Origin: an uncultured Actinomycetes bacterium
Lineage (GTDB): Bacteria > Actinomycetota > Acidimicrobiia > Acidimicrobiales > RAAP-2
Direction: 5' to 3'
Assembly: GCA_903871335.1 (NCBI GenBank)
Contig: CAIQGE010000030.1
Span: 1-64,000 of the forward strand
DNA: 64,000 nucleotides
Within the stretch, counting starts at the first letter, position 1, and each line of letters opens with the position of its first letter. Below, in pieces: positions 37,491 through 46,384 of the stretch. The position numbers were made by a program, and so were the translations under genes. The notes beneath the pieces are model-generated. The model was not told the DNA's origin, did no database searches, and worked only from the letters and a program-made list of their open reading frames with translations.

Positions 37491-38795
37491 TCATGAAGGC
37501 GACGTGAACTGTGCACGCACGCCCTGCACAAAGGAATCCACCATCGCTTCATCGAGCGCTTCGATCATCACGCGAACGACGGGTTCGGTTCCCGATGGTC
37601 GCACCAAGAGTCGAGCATCGCCTTCACTCACGTCGAAATCTCGACAATGTTGGTGATAGAGGTCGTCAACAAACGCGGCGTCGAACACCGTCGTGGGAAC
37701 GTTGATCAACTTTTGCGGCAGACGCTGCCACGCACCGTCGGCGAGCTGACTCAGTCGACCCTTGCGTCGAACCAAATCGCACAACAACAGACCACTCAAC
37801 ATGCCGTCACCCGTCGGTAGCACGTCGCGAAATATCAAGTGGCCCGATTGTTCGCCACCGAACTGCAGATCATTTTCTTCGAGCGCGAGAACCACGTTGC
37901 GGTCCCCCACGTCGGTCTGAATGAGAGCGATGCGCGCGTTGCGCATGGCGCGCCGCAGACCGAGGTTTGACATCGTCGTCACGACGAGGGCTCCGCCCAG
38001 TCGGCCTTCGTCGTGTCGATCGAGCGCGAAGAGCACCATGAGGTCGTCACCGTCACGAACATTGCCGTGCGAATCAATGGCGACGAGGCGATCAGCGTCA
38101 CCGTCGAAAGCGAGTCCGAGATCCGAACCCGTCGTGCGTACGCGATCCTGCAAGGACTCCGGGTGAGTCGAACCGCAGTCGCGGTTGATGTTCGTCCCGT
38201 TGGGTGCGGCGTGCATCACCTGAACGTCGGCGCCCAGCGTCCGAAACAACGTGGGCGCGAAGGAGCTCGCGGCTCCGTTCGCACAGTCGAGGACGACACG
38301 TAGTCCCTGCAGCGCCCCGGGTAAGAGAACAGCCTGCAATCGCGAGAGGTAGTCCTCGTGCGCGCTGAGATCGACCGGAACGTCGTCAAACGGTCCCGAC
38401 TCACCCACGACTGAGTGCAGGGCTTCTTCGAGAGCCATCTCGGTGTCGTGGTCTAGCTTCGATCCCCCCGGTCCGACGACCTTCAGGCCGTTGTCATAAT
38501 AAGGATTGTGGCTGGCGGAAACAATGACACCCACACCTCCGCGTTGTTCGCAGATGACGGCGACACCCGAAGTTGTAAAGACACCCAGGTTGGTGACCGG
38601 TGCCCCGCCCGCGCGTAGTCCCGCCAACGCCGCTGCGGCGAGGGAGGGCGACGACTCTCTGGTGTCGTAACCAACGAAAACGTGCTGACCGGAGAAGACC
38701 TTCGCCACCGCACGACCGAGCTGATTCGCCAACTGTGGCGTGATCGTTTCGTCGGCTCGACCGCGAATCCCGTCCGTGCCGAAGTGCACGGCCAT
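37491..38795 (-). CDS. glmM: Phosphoglucosamine mutase
   Basis: Converts glucosamine-6-phosphate to the 1-phosphate. The 434-aa product has the N-terminal FGTDGIRG, the phosphoserine loop VSASHNP with Ser95, the metal loop FDGDADRL, GGEQSGH, and the phosphate-binding RPSGTEPVVRV near the C-terminus. It starts five bases after rpsI, a common arrangement (rplM-rpsI-glmM) in Actinomycetota. Confidence 0.96.
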   Translation of the reverse strand: MAVHFGTDGIRGRADETITPQLANQLGRAVAKVFSGQHVFVGYDTRESSPSLAAAALAGLRAGGAPVTNLGVFTTSGVAVICEQRGGVGVIVSASHNPYYDNGLKVVGPGGSKLDHDTEMALEEALHSVVGESGPFDDVPVDLSAHEDYLSRLQAVLLPGALQGLRVVLDCANGAASSFAPTLFRTLGADVQVMHAAPNGTNINRDCGSTHPESLQDRVRTTGSDLGLAFDGDADRLVAIDSHGNVRDGDDLMVLFALDRHDEGRLGGALVVTTMSNLGLRRAMRNARIALIQTDVGDRNVVLALEENDLQFGGEQSGHLIFRDVLPTGDGMLSGLLLCDLVRRKGRLSQLADGAWQRLPQKLINVPTTVFDAAFVDDLYHQHCRDFDVSEGDARLLVRPSGTEPVVRVMIEALDEAMVDSFVQGVRAQFTSPS

Positions 38796-38800
38796 GGCGA

Positions 38801-39193
38801 CTATCGCTTCGAGTACTGCGGTGCCTTACGAGCCTTCTTGAGACCGTACTTCTTGGTCTCCTTCTTACGCGCGTCACGCGTGAGAAGACCGGCCTTCTTC
38901 AAGGCCGGACGAAGGTTCTCGTCGAGTTCAATCAACGAACGCGCGATGCCGAGACGGAGCGAGCCCGCCTGACCCGCGACGCCGCCACCTTCGATGGTGG
39001 CGTCGATGTCGTAGGTGACTTCCGTGTCCGTCAAACGCAGCGGCTCGGTGACGAGCTGACGGTGCGTGGCGGAGGTGAAGTAGTTATCAAAGGCCCGGCC
39101 GTTGATCGTGATGGTGCCGGTGCCGGGACGAAGACGAACCCGTGCGACGGCCTCCTTGCGGCGGCCGGTGGTTTGGGTGAGCGGTGCAGTCAC
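38801..39193 (-). CDS. rpsI: 30S ribosomal protein S9
   Basis: 130 aa with [13 protein letters not shown] at the start and the conserved basic C-terminus [17 protein letters not shown]...YSKR that reaches the P-site tRNA. Forms the usual pair with rplM, 12 bases upstream. Confidence 0.97.
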   Translation of the reverse strand: MTAPLTQTTGRRKEAVARVRLRPGTGTITINGRAFDNYFTSATHRQLVTEPLRLTDTEVTYDIDATIEGGGVAGQAGSLRLGIARSLIELDENLRPALKKAGLLTRDARKKETKKYGLKKARKAPQYSKR

Positions 39194-39205
39194 AATGTCT
39201 CCTGA

Positions 39206-39652
39206 TTAACCGCGACGAATCGCGGAGGTGTCGTACTTCACGGGCTGCTGCGCCGCGTGCGGGTGTTCGGGTCCGGCGTAGACAAAGAGCTTGTCCATCT
39301 GCGCGCGACCGAGTCGATTCTTCGGGACCATGCCCTTGACCGCGTCGAAGACCAACTTCTCCGGGTCGTTGTCGAGCAGGTCCTTCCAACTCGTCGCACG
39401 CAGACCACCCGGGTAACCCGAGTGACGGTACGCGAACTTCTGGTCAGCCTTGTTGGACGTGACGACGATCTTGTCGGCGTTGACGATGATGACATTGTCA
39501 CCCGTGTCGAGGTGCGCCGCGTAGTAGGTGCGGTGCTTGCCGCGGAGCAAGCTCGCGACCTCGGTGGCCAAACGACCAAGGACAAGGCCCTCGGCGTCGA
39601 TGACGTGCCAGGCCCGCGTGATCTCCGCAGCCTTCGGTGAGTACGTACGCAC
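39206..39652 (-). CDS. rplM: 50S ribosomal protein L13
   Basis: 148 aa with [34 protein letters not shown] and YRHSGYPGG. The GTG at 39652 is chosen: GAAGGA lies nearby upstream and the TYSPKA N-terminus matches the family. An in-frame ATG-like start at 39700 would only add leader sequence. A 56-base gap with a weak 5-bp hairpin separates it from truA. Confidence 0.95.
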   Translation of the reverse strand: MRTYSPKAAEITRAWHVIDAEGLVLGRLATEVASLLRGKHRTYYAAHLDTGDNVIIVNADKIVVTSNKADQKFAYRHSGYPGGLRATSWKDLLDNDPEKLVFDAVKGMVPKNRLGRAQMDKLFVYAGPEHPHAAQQPVKYDTSAIRRG

Positions 39653-39708
39653 AGTTCTTCCTTCAGCGATCTTGAGTGCAACGCCAAGCGGCGTCACCAA
39701 GGGACTCT

Positions 39709-40554
39709 CTACGATACAAAACCGGAGGCCCCTCCGGCAAGTTCGGAATATCCGACCCCGATCAGACTAAGGCCTCCGGCCGGTGCGGGGGACGGCAGAC
39801 CCCGGCGCTCGGGCGCTTCTAATCGACCCGAAAGGTCAGAAATGTCCCATTTTCCTTGCCCCACGGCCACGATCGCCGACGTCAGAGACCGGACCATTTG
39901 GTGACAAAACGCGTTCGCTCGAATATCGAAGCGCAGGACGGGCGAGCCGTCCACGGTGAGCCCCCATTCGTCGCTCAGTCGCCGCCAGCGGGCTTCGAGC
40001 ACCGTCCGACGCAGCGGTTCCCCCACGGGTCCTCCGGCCGGGCGACGGCAGAACGAGCGGAAATCGTGATTTCCGAGGAAGATCGACGCTGCCTCGTTCA
40101 TCAGGTCAAGGTCCAGCGGACCCGGCACCGTCCACGCGGATACTGACGTGAGGGCGAGAGCGGGCCGGTCGGATTCGACGACGAGGTATCGGTAGGCGCG
40201 CCAGGTCGCCGAAAAACGGGCGTGAAACGTGTCATCCAGCGCCAAGGCCCGAACGACGACGATTCGTCCGGCCAGTTGCTTGTTAAGGGAGCGCATCAAA
40301 CGATCCCCTTCCGCGCCACGTTCATCGGCGTAGATGGGATCGGGTAAGTCGACGTGGACCACTTGAGCAAACGCGTGCACGCCGGCATCAGTACGCCCCG
40401 CGCCCACAATGTCGGGGGCTGACGTGAGTCGAGCTGTCCGTTGCAGGGCGTCACGCAGCACGCCGACAACTGTCTCTTGGCCCGGCTGTTCCGCGAATCC
40501 GCGGAAACTCGTGCCGTCGTACGCGAGGTCTAACCGCCAGCGGCGGTGCACCAC
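39709..40554 (-). CDS. truA: tRNA pseudouridine(38-40) synthase
   Basis: Isomerises U38-U40 in the anticodon arm. About 281 aa, with [15 protein letters not shown], the catalytic Asp in [12 protein letters not shown], and [11 protein letters not shown] near the C-terminus. The start is unclear: TTG at 40578 would overlap rplQ by 14 bases, while GTG at 40554 or 40551 lies just after it; none has a good ribosome site. rplQ-truA-rplM-rpsI is a common order. Confidence 0.93.
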   Translation of the reverse strand: MVHRRWRLDLAYDGTSFRGFAEQPGQETVVGVLRDALQRTARLTSAPDIVGAGRTDAGVHAFAQVVHVDLPDPIYADERGAEGDRLMRSLNKQLAGRIVVVRALALDDTFHARFSATWRAYRYLVVESDRPALALTSVSAWTVPGPLDLDLMNEAASIFLGNHDFRSFCRRPAGGPVGEPLRRTVLEARWRRLSDEWGLTVDGSPVLRFDIRANAFCHQMVRSLTSAIVAVGQGKWDISDLSGRLEAPERRGLPSPAPAGGLSLIGVGYSELAGGASGFVS

Positions 40555-40564
40555 ATTGAGTGGA

Positions 40565-40927
40565 TCAAACGAACTCAATGCGCGCCATCGGGGCGTTGTC
40601 GCCCGGACGCGGACCCAGCTTCAAGATGCGGGTGTAGCCACCAGGACGCTCGGTGTAGCGCGGCGCAATCTCCGTGAAGAGCTTGTGCGTCATGTCCTTG
40701 TCCCGAATGAAGGCCACAACACGCCGATGGGCGTGCACGGAACCTTCAGGGGAATTCTTCGCCGCGGTCACGCACTTCTCGACGATGGGTCGCAGGGCCT
40801 TGGCCTTGGCTTCCGTGGTCGTGATGGCCTCGGCCGCGATCAGCGACGCCACGAGGTTGCCCATCATGGCCTTCTGGTGAGCGGCGTCACCGCCAAATCG
40901 ACGTCCGCGCTTGGGAGTTGCTCGCAT
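40565..40927 (-). CDS. rplQ: 50S ribosomal protein L17
   Basis: 120 aa with [33 protein letters not shown]-like region and [16 protein letters not shown]. Three bases after rpoA. Confidence 0.97.
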   Translation of the reverse strand: MRATPKRGRRFGGDAAHQKAMMGNLVASLIAAEAITTTEAKAKALRPIVEKCVTAAKNSPEGSVHAHRRVVAFIRDKDMTHKLFTEIAPRYTERPGGYTRILKLGPRPGDNAPMARIEFV

Positions 40928-40930
40928 GAC

Positions 40931-41872
40931 TTAGTCCTCCGTCCGAAGGGAAAGGCCGCGCTCGTCGAGGCGGTCTTGAACGTCCTTCAGCGAGGTGGCG
41001 CCGAAGTTCGTGATAGATGTCAGGTCGCGCTCGGTGCAGTTCACCAACTGGGCGACCGTGTTGATACCGGCACGCTTGAGGCAGTTGCGCGAACGCTCGG
41101 TAAGACCGAGTTCTTCGATGCGAATGTCGAGCTCACTGGCTGCGGCCACCGCGGTGCCCACGTCGCCCAACTCGAGGGCCGGAGCCTCTTCGTCGAAGCT
41201 GGCAATGAGTCCGACCAGAGTGCGCAGGGTCTTACCAGCGGACGCGACGGCCTCGCTCGGGCTGATCGAACCATCGGTCTCAACGTCAATGATCAGTCGG
41301 TCGAAGTCCTTGGACTGCTCGACGCGCACGGGCTCGATTTCGAAGGTCACGCGACGCACGGGCGAGAAGATGGCGTCCAGCGGGATCACGCCGATGGTCG
41401 AACCGGCCTTGTTGCCTTCGGCACCGACGTAGCCCTTACCGCGCTCGACCGTGAGGTCGAAGGCGAGAACGGACTTGGCACTCGTCAAGTAAGCGAGGTG
41501 CAGGCCGGGGTTGAGGATCTCCACGTCAGCGTTCGCGGACAGGTCCGCCGCGGTCACGGCGCCCTCGCCACGCTTTTCGAGACGCAGCGTGACGGGCTCA
41601 TTGCTCTCGACCTTGAGGAGCAGGTCCTTCAAGTTCAAGCAGATGTCCTGTACGTCTTCCTTCACGCCTTCGATAACACCGAATTCGTGGAGAACAGCGT
41701 CAAACTTCACCTTGGTCGCTGCGGCACCCGGGATCGAGCTGAGCAGAGTGCGACGAAGAGAATTACCGATCGTGTGGCCGAAACCAGGGTCGAGCGGGCC
41801 GATGGCGAAAGCCTGACGGTTGTTCTGCTCTTCGCCGATGGCCTCAACGGTGGGGCGCTGGATGATGAGCAT
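40931..41872 (-). CDS. rpoA: RNA polymerase alpha subunit
   Basis: 313 aa. The N-terminal assembly domain has PLDPGFGHTIGNSLRRTLLSS and GVKEDVQDICLNLK. The C-terminal DNA-contacting domain has ELDIRIEELGLTERSRNCLK and AGINTVAQLV. AAGGAG lies five bases before the ATG at 41872; the frame extends upstream to 41980 without that support. Normal alpha-operon position after rpsD. Confidence 0.97.
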   Translation of the reverse strand: MLIIQRPTVEAIGEEQNNRQAFAIGPLDPGFGHTIGNSLRRTLLSSIPGAAATKVKFDAVLHEFGVIEGVKEDVQDICLNLKDLLLKVESNEPVTLRLEKRGEGAVTAADLSANADVEILNPGLHLAYLTSAKSVLAFDLTVERGKGYVGAEGNKAGSTIGVIPLDAIFSPVRRVTFEIEPVRVEQSKDFDRLIIDVETDGSISPSEAVASAGKTLRTLVGLIASFDEEAPALELGDVGTAVAAASELDIRIEELGLTERSRNCLKRAGINTVAQLVNCTERDLTSITNFGATSLKDVQDRLDERGLSLRTED

Positions 41873-41909
41873 TGGGACTCCTTGCGTAAGTAACGGGTGG
41901 TGGTGCGGA

Positions 41910-42554
41910 CTACTTCGAGTACAGCTCAACGATGAGCTGCTCGTGGATCGACTCGTCGATCTGCTCGCGAACGGGCACAACGCGAACGGTCACGTTGAAG
42001 CCATTGTCGCCAGTCTCGAGCCAACCGGGAACCGTGCGGTCAAGCACGTCACGGTTGCGAACGACGTTGAAGTTCTCGCGCGTCACGCTCTTCAGCGCCA
42101 CGACGTCGCCGGGGCGAACGCGGAAACTCGGGATCGTCACGCGCTTGCCGTTGACGGTCACGTGACCGTGCAAGACAAACTGGCGAGCCTGGGCGCGACT
42201 CGCACCCCAGCCGGCGCGGTACGCGACATTGTCCAAACGAAGTTCGAGGAACTGCAACAGCGTGGTACCGGTGATGCCCGGACGACGGTTGGCCTCTTCG
42301 TAGAGGTTGCGGAACTGCTTTTCCAGCAGACCGTAGATTCGGCGGGCCTTCTGCTTCTCACGAAGCTGCGTCAGGTATTCCGAGCCCTGGCGCTGACGGC
42401 TGTTGCCATGCATGCCCGGCGGGTACGCACGGGTCTGACGGTCGGAGTTTTCAGAGACGGGGCACTTCGTCGTAAAGCAGCGCTCGCCCTTCAAGAAGAG
42501 CTTGGTGCGCTCACGACGACAGAGTCGACAAACGGGTCCGGTGTAACGAGCCAT
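41910..42554 (-). CDS. rpsD: 30S ribosomal protein S4, zinc-binding form
   Basis: 214 aa with a four-cysteine zinc knuckle (Cys9, Cys12, Cys26, Cys31) at the N-terminus, YGLLEKQFRNLYEEA, and the S4 RNA-binding domain LRLDNVAYRAGWGASRAQAR. S4 is a primary 16S binder and often the operon's translational regulator. Confidence 0.97.
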   Translation of the reverse strand: MARYTGPVCRLCRRERTKLFLKGERCFTTKCPVSENSDRQTRAYPPGMHGNSRQRQGSEYLTQLREKQKARRIYGLLEKQFRNLYEEANRRPGITGTTLLQFLELRLDNVAYRAGWGASRAQARQFVLHGHVTVNGKRVTIPSFRVRPGDVVALKSVTRENFNVVRNRDVLDRTVPGWLETGDNGFNVTVRVVPVREQIDESIHEQLIVELYSK

Positions 42555-42562
42555 AACTTTCC

Positions 42563-42958
42563 TTAGCCTCGACGACGCTTCTTGGGGCGGCAGCCGTTGT
42601 GGGGGATCGGGGTGACGTCTTGGATCTTGACGACCTCAATGCCGGCCGCGGCGATGGAACGAATCGCCGTCTCTCGTCCGGAACCGGGGCCGCGCACCAA
42701 CACGTCGACCTTCTTCACGCCGTGCTCCATCGCCGCGCGGGCGCACTTCTCTGCGGCCAACTGTGCGGCGTAGGGCGTCGACTTGCGCGAACCCTTGAAG
42801 CCGACGTTGCCGGAACTGGCCCACGAGAGGACATTGCCTTCGGGGTCAGTGATGGACACGATGGTGTTGTTAAACGAACTCTTGATGTGCGCGACGCCGA
42901 ACGCAATGTTCTTGCGCTCCTTGCGGCGGGGCTTGCGAGTAGCCGTGGGCTTCGCCAT
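42563..42958 (-). CDS. rpsK: 30S ribosomal protein S11
   Basis: 131 aa with [38 protein letters not shown] and [17 protein letters not shown]. One-base overlap with rpsM. Confidence 0.98.
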   Translation of the reverse strand: MAKPTATRKPRRKERKNIAFGVAHIKSSFNNTIVSITDPEGNVLSWASSGNVGFKGSRKSTPYAAQLAAEKCARAAMEHGVKKVDVLVRGPGSGRETAIRSIAAAGIEVVKIQDVTPIPHNGCRPKKRRRG

Positions 42959-43335
42959 TACTTCTTCACCTTCTTCTTACCGGCGACAGTGCGCTTCGGT
43001 CCCTTACGGGTGCGAGCATTGGTACGAGTGCGCTGTCCGCGAACGGGCAGACCCTTGCGGTGGCGAATCCCCTGCAGGCAGTTGATTTCCATCTTGCGCT
43101 TGATGTCCTGGGACACGTCACGGCGAAGGTCACCCTCCACCGTCAGGTTCTGGTCGATCCACGCACGCAACTTGTTGACGTCCGCATCGGTGAGGTCGCG
43201 AACTCGCGTCGACTCATCGATGCCGGTAGCGGCACAGATCTGCTGGGCCGTGGTCGGGCCGATGCCATAGATATATGTGAGTGAGATCACCGTACGCTTC
43301 TCGCGCGGGATGTCAACTCCGGAAATACGGGCCAT
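42958..43335 (-). CDS. rpsM: 30S ribosomal protein S13
   Basis: 125 aa with [31 protein letters not shown] and the basic C-terminal [19 protein letters not shown]. Starts 12 bases after rpmJ. Confidence 0.98.
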   Translation of the reverse strand: MARISGVDIPREKRTVISLTYIYGIGPTTAQQICAATGIDESTRVRDLTDADVNKLRAWIDQNLTVEGDLRRDVSQDIKRKMEINCLQGIRHRKGLPVRGQRTRTNARTRKGPKRTVAGKKKVKK

Positions 43336-43347
43336 TTCGTTCCTCTC

Positions 43348-43461
43348 CTAGCCCTGGCGCTGCTTGTGACGCGGGTTCTCACAGATCACGCGGACGTGAC
43401 CCTCTCGGCGGATGACCTTGCACTTCTCGCACATTGGCTTGACGCTGGCTCGAACCTTCAT
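43348..43461 (-). CDS. rpmJ: 50S ribosomal protein L36, zinc-binding form
   Basis: A 37-aa protein, [20 protein letters not shown] then [16 protein letters not shown]. It carries the zinc ligands Cys11, Cys14, Cys27 and His32, so it is the C+ paralogue. It is in its usual place between infA and rpsM. Confidence 0.96.
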   Translation of the reverse strand: MKVRASVKPMCEKCKVIRREGHVRVICENPRHKQRQG

Positions 43462-43502
43462 CAGTTATTTCTTTCTCGACTCTCGTGAACCTGGACCGAG
43501 GA

Positions 43503-43727
43503 CTACTTGTACCGGTAGGTAATACGACCGCGCTGCATGTCATACGGCGTGATCTCTACCTGGACCTTGTCCCCGGGAAGAATCCGGATGCGGTGCATGC
43601 GCATCTTTCCGGAACTCACAGCGAGGACGGTGTACCCGTTTTCCAATTCGACGCGAAACATCGCATTCGGCAGCGGTTCGACGACCGTGCCCTCTACGGT
43701 GAACGCATCTTCCTTCGGCTTACTCAG
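43503..43727 (-). CDS. infA: Translation initiation factor IF-1, probable CTG start
   Basis: A 74-aa OB-fold protein with [37 protein letters not shown] and [13 protein letters not shown], as in other IF-1. IF-1 proteins begin about ten residues before the VEGTV strand. In this frame the only codon there that could start is CTG (43725-43727), preceded seven bases upstream by AAGGAG. The only conventional in-frame start is GTG at 43766, which would add 13 residues (including [10 protein letters not shown]) and put the strong ribosome site inside the gene. There is no ATG before residue 22. Confidence 0.9.
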   Translation of the reverse strand: MSKPKEDAFTVEGTVVEPLPNAMFRVELENGYTVLAVSSGKMRMHRIRILPGDKVQVEITPYDMQRGRITYRYK

Positions 43728-43734
43728 GTTCCTT

Positions 43735-43740
43735 CTCCTT
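43735..43740 (-). promoter_or_regulatory. infA ribosome-binding site
   Basis: AAGGAG on the minus strand, followed by AAGGAAC and then the CTG codon. The seven-base spacing is ideal for initiation at CTG and decides against the upstream GTG. Confidence 0.7.
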
Positions 43741-43782
43741 GTTGCGGTACAGCAAGCACGGACCACTCGGTCGCGGTGCGGG

Positions 43783-43808
43783 TGGTCTCATGGGATACCC
43801 CGTGAGAC
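43783..43808 (-). promoter_or_regulatory. Leader hairpin of the infA operon transcript
   Basis: GGTCTCA pairs with TGAGACC and continues through one wobble pair into GGG/CCC around a four-base loop. It begins just after the expected transcription start of the promoter at 43817-43844, so the mRNA would start with this structure. No T-run follows, so it is not a terminator. Confidence 0.4.
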
Positions 43809-43816
43809 CGGCTAGT

Positions 43817-43844
43817 CATTCTACCGAAATTCCTGAGGAATGCA
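43817..43844 (-). promoter_or_regulatory. Predicted promoter of the infA-to-pdxH run
   Basis: On the minus strand TTGCAT (43839-43844), 16 bases, TAGAAT (43817-43822): each hexamer matches consensus in four or five of six positions. It stands about 90 bases before the infA start and is the only good match I found upstream of the operon. Confidence 0.55.
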
Positions 43845-44011
43845 AAAGGGCACCCCGGCGGCGTGTTATCGACGACTTTCGGCGCGCCACGCGAGTCCCC
43901 AAAACCTGGACGAATCAAACGGAAAGCCACTGCGATCTTCGTCGGGTCCGCCCAGGCTTTCTCCGACGTTGCTCTAGTCCCCACACGGGGCTTCTCAACC
44001 AATTGAGGGAA

Positions 44012-44031
44012 TTTGGGACCTCGGACCCTAC
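44012..44031. promoter_or_regulatory. DosR/DevR-like box upstream of the PNPOx-like gene
   Basis: Compared with the mycobacterial DosR consensus TTSGGGACTWWAGTCCCSAA, 13 of 20 positions agree, with the left half (TTTGGGACCT) 8 of 10. The right half has GACCC instead of GTCCC, exactly as in the cydA upstream site. The box ends 41 bases before the ATG at 44073. Confidence 0.5.
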
Positions 44032-44072
44032 CCCGAAATGGGGTAGTTGGGTCCATGCTGAGGGCAATGGCA

Positions 44073-44495
44073 ATGCAAACAGGTGGACTGTTTGATCGTG
44101 AGATCTTGGCCGACGAGTTATGCCTCGTCCGCCTAGAGGAGGCCGCCCTCGCTCGGGTCCTCATCTCCGTGCGCTGCATGCCCGCCGCCCTGCCGGTGTT
44201 CATCCATCTCACGGATCACCATCTACTTCTCGCCTCGGACGAAGAAGCCGTCATCGAGGCCGCTCGTCGGGGCGACGTTCTCGCGGTGCAGGTGGACGGC
44301 GCCGACGGCGACCGCGATACCTGGTCAGTGCAAGCAACAGGCGTCGCCCACCTCCCGAATCTCGACGACGCCCTCGGGGTCTTAGGAACGAATTCCAAAT
44401 TGGCGTCGTCATTAGATCGAGGGGCCTCCTTGATTGCGATTTCCCTGATGGTGGTCTCCGGCGAGCGAGTGCACTGGACATTTCCTCGGGGTTAG
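44073..44495 (+). CDS. Pyridoxamine 5'-phosphate oxidase-like flavin-binding protein
   Basis: The 140-aa product resembles the small PNPOx-like split-barrel family: a leading helix (LADELCLVRLEEAALARVL), a LPVFIHLTDHHLLLASDEEA strand pair, VLAVQVDGAD, and TWSVQATGVAHL (the usual GWSVxVxGxA). Such proteins bind FMN, F420 or heme, and their activity varies; none can be assigned here. ATG at 44073 is chosen because GAGGG lies eight bases upstream; ATGs at 44055 and 44067 are alternatives. It heads the plus-strand block and has the DosR-like box upstream. Confidence 0.65.
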   Translation: MQTGGLFDREILADELCLVRLEEAALARVLISVRCMPAALPVFIHLTDHHLLLASDEEAVIEAARRGDVLAVQVDGADGDRDTWSVQATGVAHLPNLDDALGVLGTNSKLASSLDRGASLIAISLMVVSGERVHWTFPRG

Positions 44496-44530
44496 TACAT
44501 CACGCGGGCTGGATGTGAGAACCTAGCGGC

Positions 44531-45670
44531 GTGCCCTTCCATCGCGTTTCGGATCCCGAGCGCTTGCATGCACTCATTGAGTCGATGTTGCTCATTGAAA
44601 GCGAACTGGATCTGCCCGTTCTGTTGCGCTCGATTGTCTCAGTGGCCAGCGAACTCGCGGGTGCACGATACGGCGCTCTCGGCATTTCCACGAGCGACGG
44701 AAGTGAACTCAACCAATTCATTGCCTACGGACTCACCGCCGAAGAACAACGACGCATTGGCGATCTCCCGACGGGTCACGGGCTCCTCGGGGGTGTCTTG
44801 CACGACGCCAAGTCGCGACGCAGTCCCCATATAGACCACGAGCCCGACTCGGTCGGGTTTCCCGCGAATCACCCCACGATGACCACGTTTCTCGGTGTGC
44901 CCGTCCTCTCTGGCGATGGTCGCGTGTTCGGCACTTTGTACTTATGCGATCGTCTCGACGGAGAAGTCTTTAGCGAAGAGGACGAAGCTCTCGTCGAAGG
45001 TTTTGGTCGAGCCGCGAGCCTCATTGTCGACAAGGCCTTATTACGAGCACAGTTACGCGAATTGACCCTGACCGAAGAGCGCGAACGGATGGCCCGGGAC
45101 CTGCACGACACGGTCATCCAACGTCTGTTCGCCGTCGGTCTGTCCCTCCAGTCCGTGTTGAATTCAAACTTAGAGCCCGCCTCGCGCGAGAGAGTGACGT
45201 CGTCCATTGATGACCTCGACGCCACCATTCGAGAGATTCGGACGACGATTTTCGAAATCACGCGCGAACGCACTGCACCCACGGCTGGGCTGCGCGGTCG
45301 CGTGCTCTCGATCATTGGCGAAGTAACGACCAAACTCGATCTCCCGGTCGACGTGACGTTCGAGGGCCCCCTCGACACGGTGGTCGGCCCGACGGCATCC
45401 GATCACTTGATCAAAGTGCTGCGCGAGTTGCTCACCAACATCGTGCGCCACGCCTCAGCGACTCACGTGCACGTCAGCATCGAACTCCACGGTGGCGAAC
45501 TCACCGTGTGCGTGGCCGACGACGGTGTCGGCCTGCATCCTGGGCGCACACCGGGGCGCGGTCTACGAAACCTCGCCGACCGCGCGCAGGAATTGCAGGG
45601 AAGTTTTGACGTGACCCCGGGCGAAAGTGGTGGCACACTCGTACTTTGGACCGCCCGACGATTGGATTGA
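44531..45670 (+). CDS. GAF-domain sensor histidine kinase, DevS/DosT-like
   Basis: A soluble kinase (379 aa): one GAF domain at about 29-165, dimerisation/phosphoacceptor HisKA_3 with His192 in ARDLHDTVIQRLFAVGLSLQ, and a HATPase at about 280-379 (ELLTNIVRHA, VADDGVGL, GRGLRNLADRA). The GAF stretches ARYGALGIS, IGDLPTGHGLLG and HPTMTTFLGVPV are close to those of the mycobacterial oxygen/redox sensors DevS and DosT, which bind heme; His114 in NHPTM or His103 are candidate ligands by analogy only. Unlike DevS it has a single GAF domain. GTG start. The regulator gene follows after one base. Confidence 0.88.
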   Translation: MPFHRVSDPERLHALIESMLLIESELDLPVLLRSIVSVASELAGARYGALGISTSDGSELNQFIAYGLTAEEQRRIGDLPTGHGLLGGVLHDAKSRRSPHIDHEPDSVGFPANHPTMTTFLGVPVLSGDGRVFGTLYLCDRLDGEVFSEEDEALVEGFGRAASLIVDKALLRAQLRELTLTEERERMARDLHDTVIQRLFAVGLSLQSVLNSNLEPASRERVTSSIDDLDATIREIRTTIFEITRERTAPTAGLRGRVLSIIGEVTTKLDLPVDVTFEGPLDTVVGPTASDHLIKVLRELLTNIVRHASATHVHVSIELHGGELTVCVADDGVGLHPGRTPGRGLRNLADRAQELQGSFDVTPGESGGTLVLWTARRLD

Positions 45671-45671
45671 C

Positions 45672-46322
45672 ATGATTCGACTCGCCCTCGTGGACGATCA
45701 CGAAATTGTGCGAAGGGGACTTCGCGAATTGCTCGAAACGCACGACGATCTCACTGTCATCGTGGATGCGGGAACCGTTAGTGACGCCCTCGAACTCATC
45801 AACCCCGACGACATCGACGTCGCGGTTCTCGACGTGCGCTTGCCGGATGGCAGCGGCATCGAGATTTGCCGATCGCTGCGAGAAATCTCGCCGGACATGG
45901 CGTGTTTGATGTTGACCTCCTTCGCCGACGACGAAGCCCTCGACGCGGCGGTGCTCGCGGGAGCTCGCGGCTACGTGCTCAAGGACATTCGAGGCACCGA
46001 CCTCGTCGAATCGATTCGACGGGTCGCTAATGGGGAGACGTTGATGAGTGCGGACGTCATTGCGCGGGTCCGCGAACGTCTCCAGCGCCGGTCCATGGAA
46101 GAGAACCGCCTCGAGTCTCTCTCCGCTCAGGAACGGCGAATCTTGGAATTACTCAGCGAAGGCATGACCAACAAGGAAATTGCCGCCGCCATGTTCCTGG
46201 CCGAAAAGACGGTGAAGAACTACGTCTCGAACCTCTTAGCCAAATTGGGGTTCCAACGTCGGACCGAGGCCGCGCTGTTTGCCCAGAAGCACCTTGACCA
46301 CGGTGACTCCCGAGGCGCCTGA
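45672..46322 (+). CDS. Response regulator, NarL/FixJ family, DevR (DosR)-like
   Basis: The 216-aa product has a receiver with Asp8-Asp9, phosphoacceptor Asp54 in VLDVRLPDG, Thr82 and Lys104 in GYVLKDIRG. The LuxR-type HTH lies at 149-205 (LSEGMTNKEIAAAMFLAEKT, VKNYVSNLLAKLG). Similarity to mycobacterial DosR is strong along the whole length, and the recognition-helix residues Lys179, Lys182 and Asn183, known DNA contacts in DosR, have the same identity and numbers. The ATG at 45672 is chosen; an upstream in-frame GTG overlaps the kinase gene. It probably controls this block. Confidence 0.9.
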   Translation: MIRLALVDDHEIVRRGLRELLETHDDLTVIVDAGTVSDALELINPDDIDVAVLDVRLPDGSGIEICRSLREISPDMACLMLTSFADDEALDAAVLAGARGYVLKDIRGTDLVESIRRVANGETLMSADVIARVRERLQRRSMEENRLESLSAQERRILELLSEGMTNKEIAAAMFLAEKTVKNYVSNLLAKLGFQRRTEAALFAQKHLDHGDSRGA

Positions 46323-46384
46323 GCACACGCTGCCTCTAAACGTGACGTTGGGAGCGACGCCCTGCTCGACGTCTTCATGTGAAT

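Larger units (their letters stand above)
43767..44072. other. Divergent control region between the infA operon and the PNPOx/DevSR/cyd block
   Basis: No gene is seen in these 306 bases. They hold, from left to right: a hairpin at the predicted 5' end of the infA transcript (43783-43808), a predicted infA promoter (43817-43844), two AGTCCCC half-sites (43894-43902, 43976-43983), a DosR-like box (44012-44031), and a dyad with CTACCCC and GGGGTAG arms (44028-44046). The dyad lies just before the PNPOx-like gene. Confidence 0.6.

Noticed and set aside
39653-39708. Small hairpin (ACGCC/GGCGT) before rplM as a leader or terminator
   Set aside because: A five-base stem without a T-run is expected by chance in this composition.
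40409-41893. Plus-strand open frame of 494 codons opposite truA, rplQ and rpoA
   Set aside because: Crosses three real genes and their junctions; no known domain.
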